Source of the DNA: Hymenobacter sp. PAMC 26628
GTDB lineage: Bacteria; Bacteroidota; Bacteroidia; Cytophagales; Hymenobacteraceae
Assembly (NCBI RefSeq): GCF_001562275.1
Contig: NZ_CP014304.1
Span: 2,542,001 to 2,606,000 of the forward strand
DNA length: 64,000 nt
Direction: 5' to 3'
A program made the position numbers and the translations under genes. The notes beneath the pieces are model-generated. The model did no database searches, was not told the DNA's origin, and saw only the letters and a program-made list of their open reading frames with translations. Of this stretch, positions 15,335 through 23,072 are shown in pieces. How positions within the stretch are numbered: the stretch's first letter is position 1; each line of letters starts with the position of its first letter.

Positions 15335-16006
15335 ATGGCTTCACAAAATGGTATTTTAGGCTTGCAGGGCACCGTGGGGGGCCTGGTGTTCGCCCGCAAC
15401 GGCACGGTCCGCCAGAAACAGGCGTCGAACAAGGCGGCATTCAACAGCGCGGCCAGCCTGGCCCGCACCCGCGAAAACGCCAGCGAGTTTGGCCGCGCCG
15501 GCACGGCGGGCAAGCTCATTCGCACGGCCTTGCGCACGCTCATCAGCACGGCCAGCGACTCGTTGATGGTTTCGCGCTTGACGCAAAAGACCCGCGCCAT
15601 CATCGGGATGGACGAGACCAACGACCGCGGGGCCCGGGTGATGGACAAGGACAACGCCCTGGAGCTGGTGGGCTTCGACTTCAACGCTTCGGCCTCGCTG
15701 AGCCAAGTGTTCTTCGGCTCGTACACGACGGACGCGGCCGGCGCGGACTTGACCATCAGCTTGTCCAGCCTTAACGGCTTGACCGACGTGGCCGCTCCGC
15801 AGGGCGCAACGCACTTCGAGCTGATGCTCGGCTCGGCGGCCATCAATTTCGAGACGGGTGCCATTGCGCAAGGGGCCGTTGCGGTGCCGCTGGGCAGCTT
15901 GCCGCTCAACGGGCCGGTGCTGGTTGACCAGACACTGAAGGCCTCGTTGGCCGTGGCGCCGACAGCGGACGACGTGGTAATTGGGGTGCTGGGCGGGTAC
16001 AAATGA
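15335..16006 (+). CDS. Bacteroidota conserved protein of the DUF6266-like type, stop supplied by an IS
   Basis: A 223-residue protein without catalytic motifs. Its start (MASQNGILGLQGTVGGLVFA, then a basic stretch and helices ASLARTRENASEFGRAGTAG) recalls DUF6266-like proteins of Bacteroidota accessory regions. The C-terminal half is a beta-rich domain (ASLSQVFFGSYTTDAAGADL, ATHFELMLGSAAINFETG). The stop codon TGA at 16004-16006 is the first three bases of the IS3 inverted repeat, so the natural end may be a little longer. Family call is weak. Confidence 0.6.
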   Translation: MASQNGILGLQGTVGGLVFARNGTVRQKQASNKAAFNSAASLARTRENASEFGRAGTAGKLIRTALRTLISTASDSLMVSRLTQKTRAIIGMDETNDRGARVMDKDNALELVGFDFNASASLSQVFFGSYTTDAAGADLTISLSSLNGLTDVAAPQGATHFELMLGSAAINFETGAIAQGAVAVPLGSLPLNGPVLVDQTLKASLAVAPTADDVVIGVLGGYK

Positions 16007-17292
16007 GGTGGTCCGATTAAGCGGGACAGTTTAGGGCAGTTGAAGAAAGAAGCTGTTGATGAGCGAGATAGGGGAACTGATAATCGAGGCTGGCGTGCAG
16101 GCGCTCGTGATTGCAGTAGTCAATATAAGTAGCCGCGCTGGCTTGGGCATCGGCCAGGTCGGTGAACACGGGCCACTCGCGGCGTTCCAGCTCCTCGGTC
16201 TTAAAGCGGGACCAGCGGCTCCCAAAACCTTTAATCGGTTTTCGGCCTGGGCATTATCGTAGCACGCGCCGCGGCGGCGCTGCGAGCGCAGCGCTTAATG
16301 CCGGTGTAGCAGGGCCCGGTGGGCGTTGCCGCAGTACTGGCCGCCGCGGTCGGAATGGGCGATTACGCCAGCAGCAGGCGGCTGGGCGAGCAGCGCCCGC
16401 TGCCAGGCCGTGGTAATCAGCTCTTCGGGCCTGGTGGCCATCGCGTGCCAGCCGACGACCTGCTTGCTGGCCACGTCCTGGAAAGCACACCAATAGGCCC
16501 ACGTGCCACTGGCCGGCGGCCAGTACGTGCTGTCGCTCACCCACACGCGGTTGGCTTGTGCGATGGGCGGCTAGTCGCGCAAGCGGTTGGGCGCACAGCG
16601 CAGCCCAGGCGTGGAATCGGTGGTGCGGGGCGTGTAGGCCTTGGGCGGCAAGGCCCGGCGACCCCGGCGGCGCATGGCTGTGCACAGGGCCCGGCGACCC
16701 ACCCGGTGGCCCTGCGGGCGTAAAGCCACCCGTAACCGACGGGTGCCGTAGCGCTTTTTATGCACGGCAAACGGCTGGTCCAGCGCGCTTTCCCATGCCG
16801 GCGCTTGCGGCTCGCCCGTCCGCTGCTGGCGCTGCTGCCACGCGTAGTAGCGGCTGGGCGCTGCGCTTAGCACCTGACAGAGGCGACGCACTGGGTAGCT
16901 GGAGCGGTGCCGGTCGATGAAACGGTAGCGGCTCATGGGTCGCTGGTCACGGAGGAGATGGCGACGGCTTTTTTTAAAATTTCCAGCGCCTGCGCCTGCC
17001 GTCGGGCCAGGGCCCGCCACTGGCGCCATTCGGCGGCGGTAGCCGGGTCCAGGCTGGCCCCAGCGGCGGCCGCCACCGGTGTTTGCGCGACTTGCTGCCA
17101 CTGGTAGCGCAGCTTGGGATTGCTATTCAAGGCCCGAGCGGCGGCCCGCGTCGAGCGGCTTTCGCTGGCTAGACGCAGGGCTTCGGCGCGAAAGGCCGCG
17201 TCATAGGTGCGCCGCTTGGTCGGTTTGGGAGGGGTGGCCATCAGAAAAGAAAGGTAAGGCCCAGTTCTGTCCTGCTTCACCCGACCACCTCA
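16004..17292. mobile_element. Degenerate IS3-family element
   Basis: Inverted repeats TGAGGTGGTCCGATTAAGCG on the left and, read inward from the right, TGAGGTGGTCGGGTGAAGCA. About 1289 bp. No target duplication is visible and the flanks belong to different genes, which suggests an adjacent deletion. It is a relative of the element at 19768-21002. Confidence 0.88.
16056..17280 (-). pseudogene. IS3 OrfA-OrfB transposase, inactivated
   Basis: OrfA starts at the ATG at 17241 (MATPPKPTKRRTYDAAFRAE), with a helix-turn-helix and coiled coil, and ends after KKAVAISSVTSDP. At the A7G slippery site a -1 shift leads to OrfB (KKSRRHLLRDQRPMSRYRFI). OrfB then meets an in-frame stop near 16571 after APNRLRD and further frameshifts later (after SDRGGQYCGNAHRALLHRH). 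The DDE core is recognisable in VWVSDSTYWPPASGTWAYW and HSDRGGQY. It cannot make a full transposase. Confidence 0.85.
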
Positions 17293-17414
17293 AGGTGTCG
17301 TGGTCGGGGCTGCTGCTGAGCAAGTTTGCGCAGCTGATGAAGGCGGCGGATGCGCGGGTGCATTGGAGCGGGGACTGGCCGGGGTTTAAGGACCGGCCGC
17401 ACTTTGAGGTGTAG
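17293..17414 (+). pseudogene. 3' remnant of an M15-type peptidase
   Basis: The 40 residues after the IS end read LLLSKFAQLMKAADARVHWS, GDWPGFKDRPHFEV, then stop. The pattern W-GGDW-x-F-x-DRPHFE, with the final zinc-ligand His, is the C-terminus of the M15 family (D-Ala-D-Ala carboxypeptidase/endopeptidase-like). The 5' part is missing, lost with the IS insertion or a deletion beside it. Confidence 0.65.
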
Positions 17415-17463
17415 GATGTCACGAAACGAGCGGGCCAGCTGGTCCGCTCGTTTCGTGACATCC
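17414..17463. terminator. Near-perfect 24-bp hairpin terminator
   Basis: ggatgtcacgaaacgagcgg pairs with its reverse complement at 17444-17463. It follows the M15 remnant's stop codon at once. A degraded copy of the same tail and hairpin occurs at 19639-19703. The bases from 17464 to 17745 hold no recognisable gene. Confidence 0.85.
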
Positions 17464-17745
17464 TGCTGAAATGGTTTTTTTTGATTTTACGTTGCTTGAT
17501 GAAACGTAGGGATGTGGTGCCGTGCGGTGCTTGAGTTAGTGGTTGAAATCACGAGGATACCCAAAGCTGAGAAAGCGGGAATGGTTGCTTACTCTCCAAC
17601 TGGTGCGCGATAAGCGTAATGGAGCTTCACTGGTAAATTAATTGATTGGGGAAGGTGCCGCTTTACAAAGCACTACTTTTACTAAGAAAAGTTTAATTCA
17701 TATATATTGCGGCGCAATCCCTACCATTCCAAAAATTAGCAGTGC

Positions 17746-19536
17746 ATGAATAATTTTCTACTTAAAACGGCAGTGGCGCTGCTGATGCTGGTTGTTTCTC
17801 CTTGTAGCACACAAGCACAGGATAAAATACAAGCACAGGCACTGCCGGAAGCCACCAAGAAGCAGATAGACAATTTGTTTAGCAAGTGGAATGCTGCCAG
17901 CAGCCCGGGGTTTACCATTGGCATTGTCCGAAATGACTCGCTGATTTATTCGAAGGGGTACGGGTCGGCCAACCTCGAATACAGCATTCCTAACTCGCCC
18001 GAAACCATCTACCACATGGCTTCGATCTCCAAGCAGTTCACGGCGTACTGCATTTTATTGTTGGCGAAAGAAGGGAAGCTGAACCTCAACGACGACGTGC
18101 GCAAGTACCTGCCCTGGTTTCCGGATTTGAAGCAGACAGTTACCATCCGCCACCTGCTCAACCACACCAGCGGCGTGCGCGACCAATGGACGCTACTGGA
18201 ATTAAGCGGCACGCGGTCGGACGATGTGATAACCCAAGAACACATCATCAAGCTCCTCAGCCGGCAGCAGGCACTGGATTTCACCCCCGGCGAACAGTAC
18301 AGCTACTCCAACAGCGGCTTCACCATGCTGTCCGAAATCGTGAAAAGCGCCTCGGGCCAGAGCTTACGAAAGTTCGCGGACTCGACCATTTTCAAGCCCC
18401 TGGGAATGCGCCACACCCATATCCATGATGATCATGAGGAAATGGTGCCGAATCGGGCTTACTCCTACCAAACCGTAAACAAAACCACGTACAAGAATTC
18501 CGTATTGAGCTACGCCAATTCTGGGGCCACCAGTTTGTTTACCAACGTGCCGGACATGGCCAAGTGGGTGATGAATTTTTACGCCCCCAAAATTAGGAGC
18601 CCGCAGGTGCTGGCCGAACTCACCCGCAACGGCGTGCTAAACAACGGCAAGCAGATTCCCTACGCCTCGGGCCTTAATGTGGACGAGTACCGTGGCTGGA
18701 AGCAGTACTCCCACGGCGGCGCGGACGCCGGGTTCCGAACATTTGTGTCGGTTTTTCCCGAAGCGAAAATGGGGGTCATTGTGTTCAGCAACCTTGCCGA
18801 GGGCAACCCGTCGGCCCGGGCGTACGAAATGATTGACCTGTTGCTGAAGGACAAGGGCGTGAAGAAGCCAGCGGTCGCCCAGGCCCTCGCGGACAGCAGT
18901 AAGGCCAAGCTGGCCAATGCGGCCGCGTTTCAGGACTTCACCGGAGACTATTATGCCGCCGATGGCGCGCGGTTCAGCTACAGCCTGAAAAACGGCAAGT
19001 TCTACTGGAAGTCACCCGTGGCGGAGTACCTGCTGGCGAATGTTGAAAAAAATACCTTCTCGTCTTTAAGGGTCGGGGTTAATAGCAAATTTGTTTTTAC
19101 CAAACAGGCCGATGGTTCGGTACAAGTGGTGCAAACCTGGCCGGATAACGAGCGAATACTTCAAAAAATCAACCCCGTGGTATTGGACGCGGCCGCTCAC
19201 GCGAAGCTGCTGCAAGCGTACGCGGGCACGTACTATAGCCCAGAACTGGAATACATGTACACTCTCTTCGTGAAAGACCAAAAACTTGTGCTTGCCGACA
19301 GCAAGACTAAAGATGAACCGCTCGAATACTTGGACAAGGAGCTCTTTGCGTTGTATGGGGTATTTATTAAATTCAAAAGGGACAAACATCAAAAAATAAC
19401 GCAATTAGAAATGAATGCAGGCCGGGCAAAACACTTGATGTTTGATAAAATGCCCCCGCCTAAATCCAAGCCGAAACCGGTGGTTCAGACTGGAAGTGAA
19501 GCGAAGGAAATGCCACCAAAAGCAATAGGTTCTTAA
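17746..19536 (+). CDS. Secreted serine hydrolase (class C beta-lactamase/PBP-like)
   Basis: A 596-residue protein with a signal peptide (LLKTAVALLMLVVSPCSTQA). The beta-lactamase-fold domain spans about residues 35-375: the nucleophile in MASISKQFTAY (SxxK), the YxN motif in QYSYSNSGFTML, and the HGG-type third motif in KQYSHGGADAGFRTFV. The remaining 200 residues form two lipocalin-like beta domains (FQDFTGDYYAADGARFSYS; LQAYAGTYYSPELEYMYTLF) that often follow this family in Bacteroidota. Such proteins hydrolyse peptides or esters in the periplasm; the substrate is unknown and resistance is not implied. It stands alone with no coupled genes. Intact. Confidence 0.92.
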   Translation: MNNFLLKTAVALLMLVVSPCSTQAQDKIQAQALPEATKKQIDNLFSKWNAASSPGFTIGIVRNDSLIYSKGYGSANLEYSIPNSPETIYHMASISKQFTAYCILLLAKEGKLNLNDDVRKYLPWFPDLKQTVTIRHLLNHTSGVRDQWTLLELSGTRSDDVITQEHIIKLLSRQQALDFTPGEQYSYSNSGFTMLSEIVKSASGQSLRKFADSTIFKPLGMRHTHIHDDHEEMVPNRAYSYQTVNKTTYKNSVLSYANSGATSLFTNVPDMAKWVMNFYAPKIRSPQVLAELTRNGVLNNGKQIPYASGLNVDEYRGWKQYSHGGADAGFRTFVSVFPEAKMGVIVFSNLAEGNPSARAYEMIDLLLKDKGVKKPAVAQALADSSKAKLANAAAFQDFTGDYYAADGARFSYSLKNGKFYWKSPVAEYLLANVEKNTFSSLRVGVNSKFVFTKQADGSVQVVQTWPDNERILQKINPVVLDAAAHAKLLQAYAGTYYSPELEYMYTLFVKDQKLVLADSKTKDEPLEYLDKELFALYGVFIKFKRDKHQKITQLEMNAGRAKHLMFDKMPPPKSKPKPVVQTGSEAKEMPPKAIGS

Positions 19537-19638
19537 ATCCAAACCGGTGCGCTTACCGTTCAAGACCGAACTCTTGACACGCAGTAACGAACGAGGCTTC
19601 TTGAATGCAGCTGCCTAAATACTCCCGAAAAGATGTAA

Positions 19639-19703
19639 GGACCGGCCGCATTTTGAGGTGTAGGGCGGAAATGATACGAGCGGGCCAGGGTGGTCCGCTC
19701 GTG
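19639..19703. repeat. Degraded second copy of the M15 tail and its terminator
   Basis: ggaccggccgcattttgagg, the stop codon tag and the hairpin arms cgagcgggcc / ggtccgctcg repeat what is seen at 17394-17445 with a few changes. This suggests a duplication, or a second insertion of the same element type. 19537-19767 contains nothing else recognisable. Confidence 0.7.
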
Positions 19704-19795
19704 TCGTTTAGGGTATAAGCAAACTGGCCGTCTACAATTAATTCGCTGGGTGCCAATGCTACTAGACTGAGGTGGTCTAGTTGAGCAGGAGAGAA

Positions 19796-20671
19796 TTAGG
19801 TGATATTGGCAAGTTGTTGTTGATGAAAGAGATAAGGCTTTAAATAGCCAATGCTGGAGTGGCGGCGCTTGTGATTGTAGTAGTCAAAATACGCGGCCAC
19901 GCTGGCTTGCGCATCGGCCAAGTCCCTAAAAACGGGCCACTCGCGAAGTTCGAGCAGTTCGGTTTTGAGGCGCGACCAGAGACTCTCGGCCTGGGCATTG
20001 TCGTAGCACTCGCCGCGGCGGCTATGCGAGCGTTGGGCCTTGGCATCGCGCAGGAGGGTTTTGTAGGCATTGCCTACATATTGGCCGCCCCGGTCGGAGT
20101 GGACGATGAGGCCGGGAGCGGGCCGTTGCGCGAGCAGGGCCCGCTGCAAGGCCGTGGTCACCAGGGCTTCGGGCATGTCGGCCCGCACCTGCCAGCCCAC
20201 GACCTGCTTGGTGCACACGTCTTGGAAGGCGCAGCAGTAAACCCAGTTGCCGTTAGCCAGGGGCAGGTAGGTGATATCGCTGACCCACACCCGATTGGCC
20301 TGGCTGGGCTTGGGCTGGTCGAGCAGCAAATTGGGGGCGCAGCGCTTGCCATGGGTCGAATCGGTCGTACGGGGCGTGAAAGCTTTGGGCTGTAAGGCCT
20401 TACGTCCATGGCGGCGCAGGGCTGTCCGCAGCGCCTGCCGGCCCACGCGGTGGCCCAATTCGCGCAGCTCGACCTGCAGCCGGCGCGTGCCGTAGCGCCG
20501 CTGGTGGTCGTCAAACACGTCGACCATCACCGTTTCCCAGGCTGGCTCCGTTTTCGGCACAGCGCGCTGGCACCAAGCGTAGTAGCGGCTGGGCACGACG
20601 TGTAAGACCTGGCAGAGCAGGTGCACCGAATAGTGAACGCGTTGCTGGTCAATAAACTGCAACTGGCTCAC
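19796..20671 (-). CDS. IS3-family transposase OrfB
   Basis: A 291-residue DDE integrase core. It begins SQLQFIDQQRVHYSVHLLCQ, has the HTH_21 region (QRRYGTRRLQVELRELGHRV), first Asp in NRVWVSDITYLPLANGNWVY, second Asp in GLIVHSDRGGQYVGNAY and Glu in GECYDNAQAESLWSRLKTEL, then the closing HKRRHSSIGYLKP. OrfB is normally made as an OrfA-OrfB fusion by -1 frameshift at the A7G run near 20705-20712, giving KKSHRYLLASPDPVSQLQ. The frame itself is intact. Confidence 0.95.
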   Translation of the reverse strand: MSQLQFIDQQRVHYSVHLLCQVLHVVPSRYYAWCQRAVPKTEPAWETVMVDVFDDHQRRYGTRRLQVELRELGHRVGRQALRTALRRHGRKALQPKAFTPRTTDSTHGKRCAPNLLLDQPKPSQANRVWVSDITYLPLANGNWVYCCAFQDVCTKQVVGWQVRADMPEALVTTALQRALLAQRPAPGLIVHSDRGGQYVGNAYKTLLRDAKAQRSHSRRGECYDNAQAESLWSRLKTELLELREWPVFRDLADAQASVAAYFDYYNHKRRHSSIGYLKPYLFHQQQLANIT

Positions 20672-20951
20672 GGGGTCGGGGGATGCGAGAAGATAGCGAT
20701 GGCTTTTTTTAAAATCTCCAGCTCCTGCGCCAGCCGTTTGTTGGCCAGGCGCAGGGCCCGCACTTCAGCGGCCTCGGCCGGGTCAGCGGGCAAGGGCTGC
20801 TGAGCCGCTTTTTGCCATTGACAGAGCAATTTGGCGTTGAGGTTCAGGGCGCGACTGCTAGCGTCGAGCGGCTTTCGCTGGCCAGCCGCAGGGCTTCGGC
20901 CCGAAAGGCCGCATCATAGCGCGGCCGTTTGGAGGAAGAGGCTTTTTCCAT
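20668..20951 (-). pseudogene. IS3-family OrfA, frameshifted
   Basis: Starts MEKASSSKRPRYDAAFRAEA, LRLASESRST; then a shift near 20860-20870 is needed to reach SRALNLNAKLLCQWQKAAQQ, LRLANKRLAQELEILKKAI. OrfA carries the DNA-binding helix-turn-helix and the leucine-zipper that joins transposase subunits. The break means the full transposase is probably not made from this copy. Confidence 0.8.
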
Positions 20952-21002
20952 GGAATTGGGAAATTACCACCCAATTCTCTCCTGATTAACCCGACCACCT
21001 CA

Positions 21003-21221
21003 CTGTACCTGCCAGGTATCGTTCCGTTCAACCTGGGCAAGATGCCTCCTAGTCAGCGCCCTAAGCAACCAATCAGGGAGAAAGCCTACTCGTTCGACAT
21101 TGGGCCGGGCGAGCAGCCTCGCTGGAAAGCGGATAAAACATTTTACACAACCGCTGACATCGAGCAGGAAATTTTCACCTTCCTAATCGAGAAAGTGAAG
21201 CAAGCACAGCAACAATCATGA
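21003..21221 (+). pseudogene. C-terminal fragment of an unknown gene, cut by IS3
   Basis: An open frame runs directly out of the IS3 right end with no start codon: LYLPGIVPFNLGKMPPSQRP, then YSFDIGPGEQPRWKADKTFY and a final helix EQEIFTFLIEKVKQAQQQ. It reads like a real C-terminus but I do not recognise the family. Confidence 0.5.
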
Positions 21222-21288
21222 ATTGTGAAAGTGGCTCTTTCCTAGTGAGGCTGCTTGCACTAAAGTGAAATAAGAAGGCCTCTTGTGA

Positions 21289-21654
21289 CTAAGCAAATTG
21301 CCGCTGATAAGCCCAGCCGGCGGGAGACAGAATAGATTTTAGAAAATCATCGTAGCCTACGTCACGCTTTTCCAAGACGTAGCGCGTGAAGGATTGGGTG
21401 ATACGGCACTGCTCGAATCCTTCCTGTTGCATTGCCCGCCGCATCCCGTCTGGCAAACCCACCAGCCATTCCTCAAAATCCGTTTCCGTGGGTTTGGCTG
21501 CGGCTGCCAGTTGGTGGTAGCGATAAGACGCATTGCCTATGCGGAAAAGCCGCGCCGTTTCTTCACGCTGGGCCTCGGGAAGCTCGCGCAGCGTTTGTAG
21601 TTGCTGAGCGTGGTACTTGGCGTGCGGATGCTGCGGATTTAGTAGCTCTTTCAT
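21289..21654 (-). CDS. Uncharacterised helical protein
   Basis: A 121-residue protein from the ATG at 21654 (MKELLNPQHPHAKYHAQQLQ). It is mostly helical and charged: TLRELPEAQREETARLFRIG, FEEWLVGLPDGMRRAMQQEG, then FTRYVLEKRDVGYDDFLKSI. There is no signal peptide or motif that I recognise. It lies next to the broken recombinase gene and may belong to the same old element. Confidence 0.6.
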   Translation of the reverse strand: MKELLNPQHPHAKYHAQQLQTLRELPEAQREETARLFRIGNASYRYHQLAAAAKPTETDFEEWLVGLPDGMRRAMQQEGFEQCRITQSFTRYVLEKRDVGYDDFLKSILSPAGWAYQRQFA

Positions 21655-21767
21655 TGTCAAAAACGTTATGCGTCACGCTCATGCTGCTACCTAAACACTC
21701 GGCAGATTGTAGTCCTTGCCAAGTAATGCTCACTCAAAGAATATCAATTGCCGAAGCCTGGCTGACG

Positions 21768-22792
21768 TTACAGACCCAGCGAGTGGGCCGCATTATAAGC
21801 AATGATGTCATCGAGCCGCGAGTAGCGGCTAATCATGGCGTCGGTTTTCTGCTTCGTCTGGTTTTTGATGAACTCGTTGGACTGGCCGTTGAGCTTGGCT
21901 GTGGTGATGAAGGAAGCGCGTAGGGAGTGGGCCGAGTACTTTGCTCCCAAATGCTCCTTCACTAGCAAGTTCACACGGCGGTCCGACAGCCGCCGGCGCG
22001 ATGGGGTGCCCGCCTCACCAGTCTTACCCCGCGCGAGCGAGACGAATACTGGCCCTTCGGTGCGGCCGCTCAGCAATTCCACCCACGCCTTGTAAGCCCG
22101 AATGGGGCAAAACAGCGGATTGGAAGCGTAGAAAACCGCTTTTTGCTCCAATTCTCCCGCCTGGTTGGTCTTGCTTTTGGGCAAGCTCAGCACCAGGGCC
22201 GCATCGGTCAGCTCGACGTGCTCCAGGTTCAGGCCCACCAACTCGGAGCGGCGGAAGGCCCCCGTGAAGCCTATTAAGCGTGAAGCCTATTAAGAAGGAT
22301 TGCGCGCGCGCGTACACCCTCGGGCCTATTCAAGTCAAGCTCGGCAATGCATTTTTTGAGGTGGGCTACCGAAAACGCCGGGGCCTGCTTCTGCTTTTTG
22401 CCCACCACACGCGCGACGCCCTTGCGCAGCACGTCGAGCGCCGGCGCGCTGATGGCCGAGGGCAGCCCCCGCAACTGGTGGTTTTTCTCGATGGCGGCCA
22501 GGTGCCGGTTGATGGTGGCCAGCTTGCGGGGGATGTCGGCTAGGTGGGCGACGTAGCTGGCGAGCGTAGCCACGGCCGCCGGCCAGGGCGTGAACTCGTG
22601 CGCGGCACAGAAAGCCTCGTAGCTCCGCAAGTCGGCCGAGTACGCGAGTCGAGTATTCTCGGCGCCTTCAAGACCCAAGGTTAAGTAACGACCGACGTTC
22701 GGCGCGACCTGGCCGGCCAGGTCGTTGGCCAGCGCCAGAGCCGGCAGGTCGCCGGTCACGGCCAGCAGGTTCTTTTTTCCCGTTGAAGCCAT
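21768..22792 (-). pseudogene. Tyrosine recombinase, disrupted by a 16-bp duplication
   Basis: From the ATG at 22792 (MASTGKKNLLAVTGDLPALA) the core-binding domain is normal (ENTRLAYSADLRSYEAFCAA, TLASYVAHLADIPRKLATIN) up to RARAILLN. There a 16-base direct duplication (22264-22294) and one further base change break the frame. The catalytic part continues in another frame: SELVGLNLEHVEL, SAHSLRASFITTAKLNGQSN with HxxR, and MISRYSRL with the Tyr. It is a paralogue of the open recombinase at 43910-45046 and lies just outside the left end of the transposon. Confidence 0.85.
22264..22294. repeat. 16-bp tandem duplication inside the recombinase
   Basis: gtgaagcctattaagc at 22264-22279 is repeated at 22280-22294 (last base differs). 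It is the mutation that breaks the recombinase reading frame. Confidence 0.9.
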
Positions 22793-22925
22793 GTTCTTTG
22801 GGGCACTTACAAAAGTTGAGGCAAAAGCTGAGGGTCGCAAGAGCAGCTCAAAGGTAGGCAAAACTTAGGTCCGATAATGAACAGTTATGGTACCTAAGTT
22901 TGGAAAACTAGTGTCAATTATTTAG

Positions 22926-22930
22926 GGATG
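22926..22930. repeat. Left target-site duplication (ggatg) of the Tn7-like element
   Basis: ggatg immediately precedes the TGT end at 22931 and is found again directly after the ACA end at 45252-45256. A 5-bp duplication is the hallmark of Tn7/Mu-type transposition. Confidence 0.9.
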
Positions 22931-22998
22931 TGTAAATTGTAGAAGTAAATGAGCATAGGTAGAAGAAGATGAGCACGAGTAGAAGTAAATGAGCACGA
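22931..22998. repeat. Left-end TnsB-type binding sites (three 20-bp repeats)
   Basis: After TGTAAATT (22931-22938) come three contiguous 20-mers: GTAGAAGTAAATGAGCATAG (22939-22958), GTAGAAGAAGATGAGCACGA (22959-22978) and GTAGAAGTAAATGAGCACGA (22979-22998). Confidence 0.9.
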
Positions 22999-23072
22999 GT
23001 AATTGCTAATATACCTTACATTTAGTCACTTCAATACATTCATTAATCTAATAGGAATAGCGAACCGTTAAC

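Larger units (their letters stand above)
19768..21002. mobile_element. IS3-family element
   Basis: Ends are TGAGGTGGTCTAGTTGAGCA and, read inward from the right, TGAGGTGGTCGGGTTAATCA, followed on both sides by ggagagaatt. 1235 bp. OrfB is open but OrfA carries a frameshift. Confidence 0.92.

Noticed and set aside
22931..22998. Three 20-bp direct repeats that could look like a small CRISPR array
   Set aside because: The repeats are contiguous without spacers, match inverted copies at 45128-45251, and sit at a TGT end with a target duplication. They are transposon end sites.
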